A DNA stretch of 18,758 nucleotides from an uncultured Bifidobacteriaceae bacterium (GTDB lineage: Bacteria; Actinomycetota; Actinomycetes; Actinomycetales; Bifidobacteriaceae): contig CAMPNN010000021.1 of assembly GCA_946891915.1 (NCBI GenBank), forward strand, positions 1-18,758, given 5' to 3'. This document shows, piece after piece, positions 5,100-13,573 of this stretch (position 1 is the stretch's first letter; each line of letters starts with the position of its first letter). The notes below the pieces were generated by a model, which ran no database searches, was not told where the DNA came from, and saw only the letters and a program-made list of their open reading frames with translations. Made by a program: the position numbers and the translations under genes.

Positions 5100-6047
5100 T
5101 TAAAGCTGCTGCATGCGCGACTTCTCAACCTTCGCCGAAAGCTGCAAAAGCCTACGAATACGTCCTGCAATAGCATCCTTCGTGATTGGAGGGTCCGCCA
5201 AATGCCCAAGTTCTTCCAAGCTTGCGTCGCTATGCTCCAAACGAAGCTTTCCAGCCATCAACAAATTATCTGGAATGTCGTCGCCCAAAATATCGAATGC
5301 GTGACGAACTTTTTCGCAAGCTTCAGCCGCAGCTTTAGCACTACGGCGCATATTCGCGTCATCAAAGTTGGCAAGACGGTTAGCTTTTCCGCGAGCCTCG
5401 CCGTCGGAGCGCTTTCCTGTCCATTCGCGCGCAGAACGAGGAGCGCCAATCAGAATAAGCATGCGCTCAATTGCGTCAGAATCGCGCAAAGTCACGCGCT
5501 CAGAGCTGCGAACTTGACGAGCTTTGGCGCTAATACCCAATCGCGCTGCCATCGTTTGCAAAGCGTTTGCAGCTTCGTGCGTTGGGCACACGACTTCCAA
5601 GTAGCTTGCTTTGCCAGGATCAGAAATTGCGCCGTGAGCTAGGAATGCTCCTCGCCACGCTGCTTTGATTTGAGCAATGCTGCCGCCGATAATTTCTGGT
5701 GCTAAGCCTGCAACAATTCGCATGCGACGATCAAGCAAACCGGATTGTAAAGCCAACGCTGCTGCTCCACGCTCAACCACTACGTCGTAGCGAATCACAG
5801 TACCGGTAGGAGTTTGGCGCGAAACTTGGGAAATAACAGCTTCCCTTTGAAAATGCGTTTTCAATACTTCAACAAGCCATTGCGCGGCACGCTGTGAATC
5901 AAATTGGGCGCGAATAATAGCTTGGTTATTCACCGGCCTTAAACCGCCGGCAAAGCGCATCATCGCTGCCGCTTGAGCCATAATGACAGTCGGGAGCTCA
6001 TTGTTGTTGGAAACGAGTTCATTTTTGACGTCGTCAAGAAGAGCCAA
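5100..6047 (-). CDS. whiA: WhiA, sporulation/cell-division transcription regulator
   Basis: WhiA is found across Gram-positive bacteria. It has an N-terminal LAGLIDADG-homing-endonuclease-like fold and a C-terminal helix-turn-helix, and in Streptomyces it controls sporulation septation with WhiB. Here the 315-residue product begins (L/M)[10 protein letters not shown]. It carries [11 protein letters not shown] early on and ends with the typical [21 protein letters not shown]. The open frame runs to 6188, but the extra 47 residues do not look like WhiA. The TTG at 6047 is chosen because AGGAGG sits seven bases upstream of it. It follows rapZ, the conserved rapZ-whiA pairing, although the intervening yvcK of many relatives is missing. 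A role outside sporulation is expected in this non-sporulating group. Confidence 0.93.
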   Translation of the reverse strand: MALLDDVKNELVSNNNELPTVIMAQAAAMMRFAGGLRPVNNQAIIRAQFDSQRAAQWLVEVLKTHFQREAVISQVSRQTPTGTVIRYDVVVERGAAALALQSGLLDRRMRIVAGLAPEIIGGSIAQIKAAWRGAFLAHGAISDPGKASYLEVVCPTHEAANALQTMAARLGISAKARQVRSSERVTLRDSDAIERMLILIGAPRSAREWTGKRSDGEARGKANRLANFDDANMRRSAKAAAEACEKVRHAFDILGDDIPDNLLMAGKLRLEHSDASLEELGHLADPPITKDAIAGRIRRLLQLSAKVEKSRMQQL

Positions 6048-6170
6048 GGGACAACCTCCTACTTTTGTTCTTCTTAAAATATGCGTGCTGTGAAATATCT
6101 GCATGATGCTTTGGCACACGACATGCCCGGCTTTCTGTGATACAGAATACGTTGGACATTTTAGCGATAT

Positions 6171-6200
6171 TTGCATACGTTTGCACATATTTGCAGCGCA
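6171..6200. repeat. Three 10-bp repeats upstream of whiA
   Basis: TTGCA recurs at 6171, 6181 and 6191, in units ATACGTTTGCA- and ACATATTTGCA-like, an exact 10-bp period close to one helical turn. They lie in the 176-bp rapZ-whiA gap, just upstream of a minus-strand TAAAAT that could serve as a -10 box for whiA. No good -35 is visible. Confidence 0.55.
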
Positions 6201-6223
6201 AAAATTTTTTATTTTATTTTTAT

Positions 6224-7237
6224 TTACGATCTTCTCTGAAGTTCTCGCGCAGATACAGTAACTTGCAATCCGTGCAATCGTAAGCGTCTAGCAAGCTCAA
6301 TACTTACTGCAACGGAACGATGCTGGCCACCAGTGCAGCCAACAGCAATAGTTACGTAATGCTTATCTTCTTTAGCAAAACCGTCTATAGCGGTAAGTAA
6401 AGCTTTTTCGTAAGCATCCAAAAAAGCAACTGCTGCAGGATTTGAAAGCACGTAATCTCTTACCGCCTGATCTTTCCCAGTTAAGTCGCGCAATTGCGGC
6501 ACCCAGAACGGATTAGGCAAAAATCGCATATCTGCCACAAAATCAGCGTCCATAGGCATTCCATATTTGAAGCCGAAACTAAAAATGTGTACGGACACTG
6601 TGGAAGAACCTTTGCCAAGTAACCCTTCGTAAAGCTTGGTGGAAAGCTGGTGAATGCTAAGCGTCGATGTGTCGATAATAATATCTGCGCAATCTTTTAG
6701 GTGACCGAGTAATTCGCGCTCTTCTAGAATGCCGTCAATAAGCCTGCCTCCGCGCTGCAAAGGATGAGGCCTGCGCACGGATTCGTAGCGCTTAATAAGC
6801 ACGGAGTCTGAAGCGTCGAGGAACAAAATTCGCGTTTTTACGCCAAGTTCGTCAATATGCGCAAGAACCGCAAATAGGTCGTCGAAGTATCCTCGCGAGC
6901 GCACGTCAATAACTGCAGCAAGCTTATGCACTTTTGAACCGGAGGATGTCATCATATCTACCAGCGGTATTAGTAGCTTTGGTGGAAGATTGTCAATAAC
7001 GTACCATCCCATGTCTTCCAAAGCGTTAGCTGCGTGCGAGCGCCCCGCACCGCTCATGCCGGTAATCAGCATGACTTCAAAGCCGTCGGTTAATTGCATG
7101 TTGATTGCGCCGTGAGTATTTGCGTCTAATTCTTGATTCGCGCTATTTTGCGAGCTATTTTGCGCACTATTTTGCGAGCTATTTTGCGCACTATTTTGCA
7201 TATCGCTTTTCGCATCAGCTTGATTTTCGGCGCTCAT
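6224..7237 (-). CDS. rapZ: RapZ/YvcJ-family nucleotide-binding protein
   Basis: RapZ-family P-loop proteins bind nucleotides. In E. coli RapZ adapts small RNAs for RNase E, while the Gram-positive member YvcJ hydrolyses ATP and GTP with a less clear role. The 337-residue product has a Walker A motif G-M-S-G-A-G-R-S at residues 60-67, where Arg replaces the usual Lys. I believe this variant is common in actinobacterial members. The conserved D-N-L-P-P-K-L-L follows, then [19 protein letters not shown] and [10 protein letters not shown] blocks. The first 50 residues are an extra Gln/Asn/Ser repeat tail not typical of the family. The ATG at 7237 overlaps the aroE stop (ATGA) and has AGGAGG four bases upstream, so it is preferred to the ATG at 7267. 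Confidence 0.93.
   Translation of the reverse strand: MSAENQADAKSDMQNSAQNSSQNSAQNSSQNSANQELDANTHGAINMQLTDGFEVMLITGMSGAGRSHAANALEDMGWYVIDNLPPKLLIPLVDMMTSSGSKVHKLAAVIDVRSRGYFDDLFAVLAHIDELGVKTRILFLDASDSVLIKRYESVRRPHPLQRGGRLIDGILEERELLGHLKDCADIIIDTSTLSIHQLSTKLYEGLLGKGSSTVSVHIFSFGFKYGMPMDADFVADMRFLPNPFWVPQLRDLTGKDQAVRDYVLSNPAAVAFLDAYEKALLTAIDGFAKEDKHYVTIAVGCTGGQHRSVAVSIELARRLRLHGLQVTVSARELQRRS
7151..7198. repeat. 24-bp coding tandem repeat in the rapZ N-terminus
   Basis: Two identical 24-bp units (7151-7174 and 7175-7198) are each made of two related 12-bp halves. They encode alternating A-Q-N-S and S-Q-N-S tetrapeptides, residues 17-32 of RapZ. Units are a multiple of three, so changes in copy number would keep the frame. 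Confidence 0.85.
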
Positions 7238-8457
7238 AATGCCTCCTGTAATGCTTTTCGCATGCAATCAATTAAATCTTTAGGATCTTTAGAATTATCG
7301 TAATCTTCGGTCTTGTCAGAATCATTATTAGAAATATTTTCCGCGATTACTTCAGATTTTACTTCAGTTTCTTCTTCAGATTTTTCTTCCGATTTTTCTT
7401 CAGCTTTTACTTCAGCTTCTTCTTTAGAATTTCTGTACTCAAACGTCATAAGCTTTACTTGCTCTAAAGCTTGATACAAAAGCATTTCTTCGCCGCCAAT
7501 CCCCAATCCGTATTGCCTCCACGCGCTAAGAAGCATGCTTGGGCGAGGATCGTACACTACGTCAAGCAGTGTTCCTAGGCTTTTTACGCGCCTATTTTTG
7601 CAGTATGCTTTTAGTGCTATTGCCAAGCCGTCTGCAACGTGCGCAGGAACGGTGCTTATTACAATATCTGCTTCTGCAATTGCGCGAATTGCGTCTAAGG
7701 AACTTAAAGATTGCAAAATGAGAGATTCGTCACATTTTAATATTTCTTCGCTAATTTTTGGAAACTCAATCCCTATAACCGATTCGTAATTTGCGTCGGT
7801 TTCATTGCTTTTCTTTTCACTACTTTCATTTTCGCTACTTTCATTTTCGCTACTTTCTAAGCACGGCTCTATGCTTCTGCTGTTTGGAGAATCAGCGCAA
7901 TACGCGCGCAGAAGATTATTAAAACGCTCTACACCTTTTACGCTACCGTCATTTTCAGTTCTAGCAACAACTTTTACCTGCTCAAGTTTTGAGGCTTGCG
8001 CAATTTCTATAAGTGCCGCCATTGCTGAGGATGCTGTGTTGCCGCTGCCAATAATAACAGCTTTTTTCACGCCGCTTATTCTCTCGTGCAACGCTACAAT
8101 AAAAGCCATAATTATGCCGCTTACGTCCGTATTGCACAGTTCAATTTGTGAAGGCGAGGCGGTTGCTGGATTGCTGGTAAAAATCGCCGTGTTTGCAACG
8201 TTAAGAGTTCTTGACCAGTAGTCGCAAGGAGTGCCGAGTTTCATTACGGTTTTTTTAAGCGGCATTGTAAGGCTTAAGCCTTTCCAAGAATCGTCAAGAT
8301 TAGATATAAAATCAGATAGCTCAGCTTCGCTTACCTTTTCTTTGCTATATTGCCAATTTGTGAGACCTAAAGCTTTATAAGCAGCGTTGTGCAATACGGG
8401 AGAAAGTGAGTGGGCAATAGGATTTCCCAATACTGCGCAATGATATATTTTTGACAT
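7234..8457 (-). CDS. aroE: Shikimate dehydrogenase with acidic insert and tail
   Basis: The enzyme reduces 3-dehydroshikimate to shikimate with NADPH on the way to aromatic amino acids. Family landmarks are present: G-N-P-I-A-H-S-L-S-P near the start, the catalytic Lys K68 in L-T-M-P-L-K, the partner Asp D111 in N-T-D-V-S-G, the nucleotide loop G-S-G-N-T-A-S-S, and the C-terminal G-G-E-E-M-L-L-Y-Q-A. At 407 residues it is far longer than the usual 270-300. A Ser/Glu/Asn repeat lies at about 190-226. A Glu/Lys-rich tail of about 64 residues ends in a possible amphipathic helix, L-I-D-C-M-R-K-A-L. The ATG at 8457 has GAGGA about eight bases upstream. It is translationally coupled to rapZ through ATGA and follows priA by 44 bases. 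Confidence 0.9.
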   Translation of the reverse strand: MSKIYHCAVLGNPIAHSLSPVLHNAAYKALGLTNWQYSKEKVSEAELSDFISNLDDSWKGLSLTMPLKKTVMKLGTPCDYWSRTLNVANTAIFTSNPATASPSQIELCNTDVSGIIMAFIVALHERISGVKKAVIIGSGNTASSAMAALIEIAQASKLEQVKVVARTENDGSVKGVERFNNLLRAYCADSPNSRSIEPCLESSENESSENESSEKKSNETDANYESVIGIEFPKISEEILKCDESLILQSLSSLDAIRAIAEADIVISTVPAHVADGLAIALKAYCKNRRVKSLGTLLDVVYDPRPSMLLSAWRQYGLGIGGEEMLLYQALEQVKLMTFEYRNSKEEAEVKAEEKSEEKSEEETEVKSEVIAENISNNDSDKTEDYDNSKDPKDLIDCMRKALQEAL

Positions 8458-8501
8458 TTTGCCGTTTCCTCATAAGCACTCTTAAACACGTTAAGTATAG
8501 T

Positions 8502-11027
8502 TCAGTATGCTAGTAAGTCTTTTGGATCAATGCAAAAACGCAATTCCCCTGCTTCTCGCGTCGCTGCATGATGCGCTATTTGCTTTTGTAAACGATCCAC
8601 TAGTTCTTGCCTCCATGAAAGCGGAACTCTAACTACAGCTTTTACTCTGTCATCAAATTCGTCAAAATGCTGATAATGATCGGTTACTTTAGAATGCATT
8701 GAAACTACGCCTAATAATGGCGGAATCATATTAGTTTCAGATTTTTGATTTGATTTATTAGTATCAGCCGGATTGTTAGGAATTGTCAGCATAGGCAGGT
8801 TGTGCGAATTAAATAAATCGTCACTTTTAGATGCGTTTTTGTTTTGATTAGATTCATCCTTAGGAATTGCGCCAATATTACGCAAAGCGCGCATAACAGC
8901 GTCGCGCGAGCCCCATACGCAGGCCGCAGTTACGCAAGGTGGTAAAACTGCTTGCTTTCTTTCTAAAAGCTCATTTAACGAAAGCTGGCTCGCATCCCAC
9001 AATGTTAGTGATTTAGCTAAAATTGGGTAGGTTTCGCCAATTACCAGAACGCTTCCGCCGCGAGTTTTAGGAGCACACAAGCTTGCAGCTTTCATCCAAG
9101 CTGTAAGAGTATCAATTCGAGTATCCAGCCCAGAAGCATACAAGCTCACCCAAGCGTCCAATATTGCAACAACGCCGTATTCTCCGTTTTGAGAGCCGTC
9201 TTTAGATTTTACGCGAGGCTCAGATCCAGGAGTTGCAACAACAATTACCGGATTTTCATCAATGCACTCAATAATTCCGTTCGGCTGATGCGGAGACGAA
9301 AGAAGAATAGGCACGTTGCGAAATAGTTTCGCTAATTCTTCTGCAGTACCGGCAGCACCTACTCGTATTACACGCATGCCAGTGCTTCCACAGTTAGAGC
9401 AAGACCACGAAACTGCGCTAGCACCGCACCAAATACAATGCGCAGCATCTTTTCCACCGGCCACGTCAATAGGCCCAGTGCATCGCCTGCAACGCGCTTG
9501 CTGACTGCAAGAAACGCACACTGCGGATTGTGTCACGCCGTCTTGAGGAATAGAAAGTAGCACTGGTTTAGCTTCGCCTAAAGCTTCGTTAATAGCTCTT
9601 ACTGCAGTGTGAGGTATGCGCGAGCCAATGCTTTGGTCGGCAAGTTTTAATAAAGCTTCACGGTTTAAGTAGCGAACCCACGGCATAATTTGCTTACGAA
9701 CCGAAGGTATTGGCGTTACTGCAATACTGCTTCCACTTACTAAAGATTCGCAAGATTTATAAGATTCGCAAGATTCGCAAGATTCTTGAGATTCTTGAGA
9801 TTCTTTAGAAGACTTTTTTAAAGATTTATAAGTTTCTGCGGAAGTTGCGGCGGGAGTTTCTGCGGAAGTTTCTGCAGAAGATTTTTCTAAAAGATTATTT
9901 GAATTGGAAAAATCGACTTCACTTTGACTTAGCGCACTTCGAGAATACGCCATTGCCACAAATGTGCCTTTATGTCTTTTAGCACGAAGTCGCATAACTC
10001 CGCGAGCTTGAGCGTAAGGCATCATGCCGTCAGCATACTGGTATGCGCAGTCTTCAACAATTACAAATAACGCATCCCCCTCAACCGGAGCGTACATTGC
10101 AGCACGAGTACCAAGCACGCACGGAACTATTCCAGAAGCAACAGCACGCCAAGAGCGATAACGGTCAGCCGGAGCGTCAGCAGAGGACAATCGCGCAACA
10201 TCACCATCAAAGTTGCTTGCGGAAGAATCTTCATAATTGTTATTCACACGCTTGTAAGGCTGTAACCCGTACAACATTAGCGCTCGCATAACGTCGTTTA
10301 CTTCTCTTAACGTTGGCAGCACTGCAACAGCCTGCCTACCTGCGCTTATAGCCGCAACAATCATCCACGCTAAATCTTGAGCAAGTCGTTGAGAACCAGG
10401 CAACGCATCAACAACAAACGACTGAAAATCGCTAGTATTCTGCCTAATTAACGACTTATACAAGATATCTGCATTTTCGTAAGATTCAAACATTTGCGGA
10501 AAAGTAGTATGCGAGGAATCATTACTTTCGCTTGTAAAATTCTTCTTAAGATTTAGATACCACTTTTTTCTTGATTGCAAACGTGCGATGTTGCAATCTT
10601 TTGTATTTTCTACACGGGCCACACGTTGAGGAACGGCAAGGCGAAGAATATTAGCGCTAGTTCCGCCGTATGCTTTAGCAATAGCGTCAATATCGTCTCG
10701 TAAAGACTTGGAAATAAGCACGTCCGAAGGTATGACACGCTCAATAAAACGCAAAGCAGAACTAGGAGTGTCTGTGTGCGAAGAACGAGACCAAATAACG
10801 CCCGTTAATCTTTGCGCGCCAAATCTCACGCGCACAAACGCACCTGCTTGAGCTGCAGCATCCTGTTCTTTTGATACCAAATAATCAAACGTACTACCTA
10901 GATGAGCCGCCTGAACATCGAGCACAACGTGAGCGATAGCACACTCGCTGGCAGGAACGCGCGAAACAGCGTTGCGCTTGCGTTTAGTTTTACGCGCTAA
11001 GCCATCTAACGAAGGTTGATCTGCCAT
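8502..11027 (-). CDS. priA: Primosomal protein N' (PriA), actinobacterial type without helicase motifs
   Basis: PriA starts replication restart by binding forked DNA. The 841-residue product has the N-terminal DNA-binding domain (V-L-D-V-Q-A-A-H-L-G-S-T-F-D-Y-L-V). It also has the four zinc-binding Cys pairs C-V-S-C, C-R-R-C, C-I-W-C and C-S-N-C between about residues 499 and 547, and a PriA-like C-terminal domain. The Walker A position reads A-L-P-G-S-Q-R-L, without G-K-T, and the DEEH position reads V-E-D-C-A-Y-Q. Loss of helicase motifs is known for actinobacterial PriA, so it probably acts as a structural loader. Two low-complexity inserts interrupt it, a Ser/Glu/Cys repeat at about 372-432 and an Asn/Ser/Lys segment at about 723-765. 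The ATG at 11027 follows AAAGGG. Confidence 0.9.
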   Translation of the reverse strand: MADQPSLDGLARKTKRKRNAVSRVPASECAIAHVVLDVQAAHLGSTFDYLVSKEQDAAAQAGAFVRVRFGAQRLTGVIWSRSSHTDTPSSALRFIERVIPSDVLISKSLRDDIDAIAKAYGGTSANILRLAVPQRVARVENTKDCNIARLQSRKKWYLNLKKNFTSESNDSSHTTFPQMFESYENADILYKSLIRQNTSDFQSFVVDALPGSQRLAQDLAWMIVAAISAGRQAVAVLPTLREVNDVMRALMLYGLQPYKRVNNNYEDSSASNFDGDVARLSSADAPADRYRSWRAVASGIVPCVLGTRAAMYAPVEGDALFVIVEDCAYQYADGMMPYAQARGVMRLRAKRHKGTFVAMAYSRSALSQSEVDFSNSNNLLEKSSAETSAETPAATSAETYKSLKKSSKESQESQESCESCESYKSCESLVSGSSIAVTPIPSVRKQIMPWVRYLNREALLKLADQSIGSRIPHTAVRAINEALGEAKPVLLSIPQDGVTQSAVCVSCSQQARCRRCTGPIDVAGGKDAAHCIWCGASAVSWSCSNCGSTGMRVIRVGAAGTAEELAKLFRNVPILLSSPHQPNGIIECIDENPVIVVATPGSEPRVKSKDGSQNGEYGVVAILDAWVSLYASGLDTRIDTLTAWMKAASLCAPKTRGGSVLVIGETYPILAKSLTLWDASQLSLNELLERKQAVLPPCVTAACVWGSRDAVMRALRNIGAIPKDESNQNKNASKSDDLFNSHNLPMLTIPNNPADTNKSNQKSETNMIPPLLGVVSMHSKVTDHYQHFDEFDDRVKAVVRVPLSWRQELVDRLQKQIAHHAATREAGELRFCIDPKDLLAY

Positions 11028-11104
11028 AAAATGCCCTTTATATCCATTTATATCTGTTTGAATTACCTCACATACTACTAGTATTTTACTGCAACAATAT
11101 TGCG

Positions 11105-11143
11105 AAAAACATTACGCAAAAACATTACGCAAAAACGTTAGGC
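11105..11143. repeat. Three 13-bp tandem repeats between metK and priA
   Basis: AAAAACATTACGC is present twice without change (11105-11117 and 11118-11130), followed by AAAAACGTTAGGC (11131-11143). The array begins five bases after the metK stop on the minus strand and lies upstream of priA. On the minus strand each unit gives a TTTTTG run, but there is no hairpin, so it is not an obvious terminator. Confidence 0.85.
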
Positions 11144-11147
11144 TAAT

Positions 11148-12365
11148 CTATTTTTTAATCGCAGCACGCAGTTGTTCAATACGATTCGTTTCTTCCCAAG
11201 GGAACATCACATCAGTACGCCCAAAATGACCGTAAGATGCGGTTTGTGCGTAAATTGGTCGAAGCAGATTAAGCTCGTCAATAATAGCAGCAGGACGCAA
11301 ATCAAATACTTCACGCACAGCGCGCGCAATATCTGCACGAGTAACACCGTCAGCTTCAGTACCAAAAGTTTCAACGTTTACACTCACAGGATCAGCAATA
11401 CCAATAGCGTAAGCAACCTGCACTTCTGCTCTATGCGCAAGACCTGCAGCAACAATATTTTTTGCCACCCAGCGAGCATCATAAGCCGCAGAACGATCAA
11501 CCTTACTAGGATCTTTTCCAGAAAATGCGCCACCGCCATGGTGAGCTGCACCACCATAAGTGTCAACAATAATTTTTCTACCAGTTAAACCAGAATCTGC
11601 AGACGGACCACCCAAAACAAATGAACCCGTAGGATTCACAAGCATACGGTACGAATCGTGCGCAACTTTTTTAGCAAGAACCTCATCCAACACAGGTTTA
11701 ACAACATTATCAACCAGCTGATTTTTAAGCCATTCTGGAGACACTTCAGGATCATGCTGAGTGGAAATCAAAACCGTATCCAAACGCTGTGGCACTCCCT
11801 GAGCATCATACTCAATAGTCACTTGCGTTTTGCCGTCCGGACGCAGATGTGGCACAATACCACCTTTACGAACCTTAGCAAGCTGCTGCGCTAAGCGGTG
11901 AGCAAGGTAAATTGGAAGCGGCATTAAAGTGTCCGTTTCGTCGCTGGCATAGCCGAACATAACGCCTTGATCTCCCGCTCCCTGAGCTGCGTAACGCTCC
12001 TCGCGCGAGGCAGCACTTTCATGACTTTCGTCCAAACGCGCAACGCCCTGATTAATTTCGTCACTTTGTTCGGTTAAAGAAACCATCACACCGCAAGAAT
12101 CTGCATCAAGACCAATCACAGAGCTCGTATACCCAACATTTCGAACAACTCGACGCACAATACCCGGAATATCGCTATAAACTTCACCACGAACTTCACC
12201 AAAAACCACAAACTGACCAACCGAAGCGCAAACCTCAACTGCCACATGCGCGCGAGAATCCTGACTGAGCATGTCGTCCAAAATGGCGTCGGCAATCTGA
12301 TCGCACAACTTATCCGGATGCCCCTCGGTAACAGATTCCGCAGAAATCAATTTACGTTCTTCCAC
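11148..12365 (-). CDS. metK: S-adenosylmethionine synthetase
   Basis: The enzyme makes S-adenosylmethionine from ATP and methionine. The product has all signature blocks: [10 protein letters not shown] near the N-terminus, [12 protein letters not shown] in the middle, and [16 protein letters not shown] later on. The central three-domain layout and a length of 405 residues are normal. The open frame extends to a TTG at 12377, but the GTG at 12365 is chosen. GGAGG (complement of 12371-12375) lies five bases upstream of it, and the resulting [11 protein letters not shown] start matches the family. An ATG two bases upstream is out of frame. It lies between rpoZ and priA. The coaBC gene found between rpoZ and metK in many actinobacteria is absent. 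Confidence 0.95.
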   Translation of the reverse strand: MEERKLISAESVTEGHPDKLCDQIADAILDDMLSQDSRAHVAVEVCASVGQFVVFGEVRGEVYSDIPGIVRRVVRNVGYTSSVIGLDADSCGVMVSLTEQSDEINQGVARLDESHESAASREERYAAQGAGDQGVMFGYASDETDTLMPLPIYLAHRLAQQLAKVRKGGIVPHLRPDGKTQVTIEYDAQGVPQRLDTVLISTQHDPEVSPEWLKNQLVDNVVKPVLDEVLAKKVAHDSYRMLVNPTGSFVLGGPSADSGLTGRKIIVDTYGGAAHHGGGAFSGKDPSKVDRSAAYDARWVAKNIVAAGLAHRAEVQVAYAIGIADPVSVNVETFGTEADGVTRADIARAVREVFDLRPAAIIDELNLLRPIYAQTASYGHFGRTDVMFPWEETNRIEQLRAAIKK

Positions 12366-12400
12366 ATTCCCCTCCAAAAAATAGTCAAGTCAATAAAAAG

Positions 12401-12450
12401 GCTACATAAAACTATACAAAGCTATACAAAGCTATACAAAGCTATATAAA
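12401..12450. repeat. Five 10-bp tandem repeats upstream of metK
   Basis: Units 12401-12410, 12411-12420, 12421-12430, 12431-12440 and 12441-12450 follow GCTATACAAA with few changes. Units 3 and 4 are identical and unit 2 differs at its first base. The period is exactly 10 bp. The array lies between the rpoZ terminator and the metK ribosome binding site, where the metK promoter would be. On the minus strand each unit gives TTTGTATAGC, so several overlapping -10-like TATAGC elements are present. Confidence 0.9.
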
Positions 12451-12452
12451 GC

Positions 12453-12503
12453 GAAAAAACGCAGCCGCACATCCGCCGGCTAAGCACAGATGACACGACT
12501 GCG
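12453..12503 (-). terminator. Probable terminator after rpoZ
   Basis: On the minus strand, 12493-12503 pairs with 12460-12470 through about 11 bp including several G-U wobbles (CGCAG/CTGCG at the base). It is followed by six T residues and then TCGC. It lies 41 bases after the rpoZ stop. If used, metK needs its own promoter, which fits the repeats just downstream. Confidence 0.65.
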
Positions 12504-12543
12504 ATTACGTATAAAGACGTTAAAGCAAAGTATATTGATTGTA

Positions 12544-12828
12544 TTAATTACCTTCGCTTAAATCGTCCTCACCAAGCGTTTCTTCAAGCAAGCCTTCATT
12601 AATCTCACGGAATGCAATAGACAAAGGCTTTTCCTGATTTTGATACTCAACTAATGGTCCAACATTCTGCAGCAAACCTTCATTCAGCTGAGTGAAATAA
12701 GCATTAATTTGACGTGCTCGTTTTGCAGCAAATAAGGCAAGCGCATACTTGGAATCCGCATGTTGCATTAAATCATCAATTGGTGGATTCGCAAGACCAG
12801 TAGGTGTTGGCTGAGTGCCTAATGCCAT
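12544..12828 (-). CDS. rpoZ: RNA polymerase omega subunit
   Basis: Omega helps assemble and stabilise the beta-prime subunit of RNA polymerase. The 94-residue product shows the family core [24 protein letters not shown] and the trailing [13 protein letters not shown]. It ends in an acidic tail. The frame runs four codons further to a TTG at 12840, but the ATG at 12828 is chosen because GGAGA lies about seven bases upstream. It sits between gmk and metK, the conserved actinobacterial gmk-rpoZ order. Confidence 0.93.
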   Translation of the reverse strand: MALGTQPTPTGLANPPIDDLMQHADSKYALALFAAKRARQINAYFTQLNEGLLQNVGPLVEYQNQEKPLSIAFREINEGLLEETLGEDDLSEGN

Positions 12829-12869
12829 AATATTCTCCAAATTCTATGGTGCCACAATAGTTCCAAAAT

Positions 12870-12911
12870 GCCTATTATAGGCTATTGATTGGATATTGAT
12901 TGTAGATTGAT
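12870..12911 (-). promoter_or_regulatory. rpoZ promoter: Candidate rpoZ promoter with palindromic -10 and 11-bp repeats
   Basis: The minus strand has TATAAT (complement of 12874-12879) centred in the perfect palindrome GCCTATTATAGGC (12870-12882). Immediately upstream on that strand the element ATTGAT (plus-strand reading) recurs at 12884, 12895 and 12906, an exact 11-bp period. No TTGACA-like -35 was found. The -10 is about 45 bases from the rpoZ ATG. Confidence 0.5.
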
Positions 12912-12948
12912 AGATATATTTACAAATAAATATTGCGTAAGCTTTTAT

Positions 12949-13557
12949 TTACAAGTCATATTCGCGCGCTATTACGTCCCACAGCTCATCTGCAGCACGC
13001 TCAGCATTATCGTTTACAATAACAACATCAAACTCACTGGCCGCAGCAATTTCAACTTTTGCTGTTTCCAAACGCCTTGCCTGCTGCTCAGGAGTTTCAG
13101 TACCTCGCCCAATAAGACGACGCTTAAGCTCCTCAAAACTTGGAGGCGCAATAAACACGTACACAACTTCCAAACCAAGACGCGCAGCCTCTTGCTTTAC
13201 ACGACGCGCACCCTGCAAATCAATTTCCAGCAAAGTAGGAATATCTTGCTCAAGATGGTCAAGAACAGGCTGAAGTAACGTGCCATAATGAGCCATGCCA
13301 TGAACAAGCGCAGTTTCCAAAAACTCGCCGTTACGCTTACGACGCTCAAACTCTTCTTCGTCCAAGAACCAGTATTGAATACCATTAAACTCATCCGGGC
13401 GAGGCGCGCGCGTAGTAGCAGAAACAGACAACCAAACATGAGGATGCTTCTCGCGAAGTATGCCTTCTACTGTGCCTTTACCAGCCGCAGTAGGACCAGT
13501 CAGTACAATTAAGCGACGCCTAGACTGCGAAGCAGCAGACTCATCTTTGGTATCCAT
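12949..13557 (-). CDS. gmk: Guanylate kinase
   Basis: The enzyme phosphorylates GMP to GDP with ATP. The 202-residue product has the P-loop G-P-T-A-A-G-K-G-T at residues 21-29, the GMP-binding stretch S-V-S-A-T-T-R-A-P-R-P-D-E, H-Y-G-T in place of the common Y-Y-G-T, and L-E-I-D-L-Q-G-A-R. Length is normal. The ATG at 13557 has a GAGAGG and AAAGGA purine stretch just upstream. It starts 16 bases after the pyrF stop, so it is probably cotranscribed with carA-carB-pyrF. The mihF gene found between pyrF and gmk in mycobacteria and corynebacteria is absent. Confidence 0.95.
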   Translation of the reverse strand: MDTKDESAASQSRRRLIVLTGPTAAGKGTVEGILREKHPHVWLSVSATTRAPRPDEFNGIQYWFLDEEEFERRKRNGEFLETALVHGMAHYGTLLQPVLDHLEQDIPTLLEIDLQGARRVKQEAARLGLEVVYVFIAPPSFEELKRRLIGRGTETPEQQARRLETAKVEIAAASEFDVVIVNDNAERAADELWDVIAREYDL

Positions 13558-13573
13558 TTCCTTTACCTCTCAC

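Noticed and set aside
6048..6188. N-terminal 47-residue extension of WhiA
   Set aside because: The TTG at 6047 follows a strong AGGAGG and matches the usual WhiA N-terminus. The upstream codons cover a likely promoter region.
12366..12543. SAM riboswitch upstream of metK
   Set aside because: The gap holds only a terminator for rpoZ and 10-bp AT-rich repeats. No multi-stem SAM-binding core was found.
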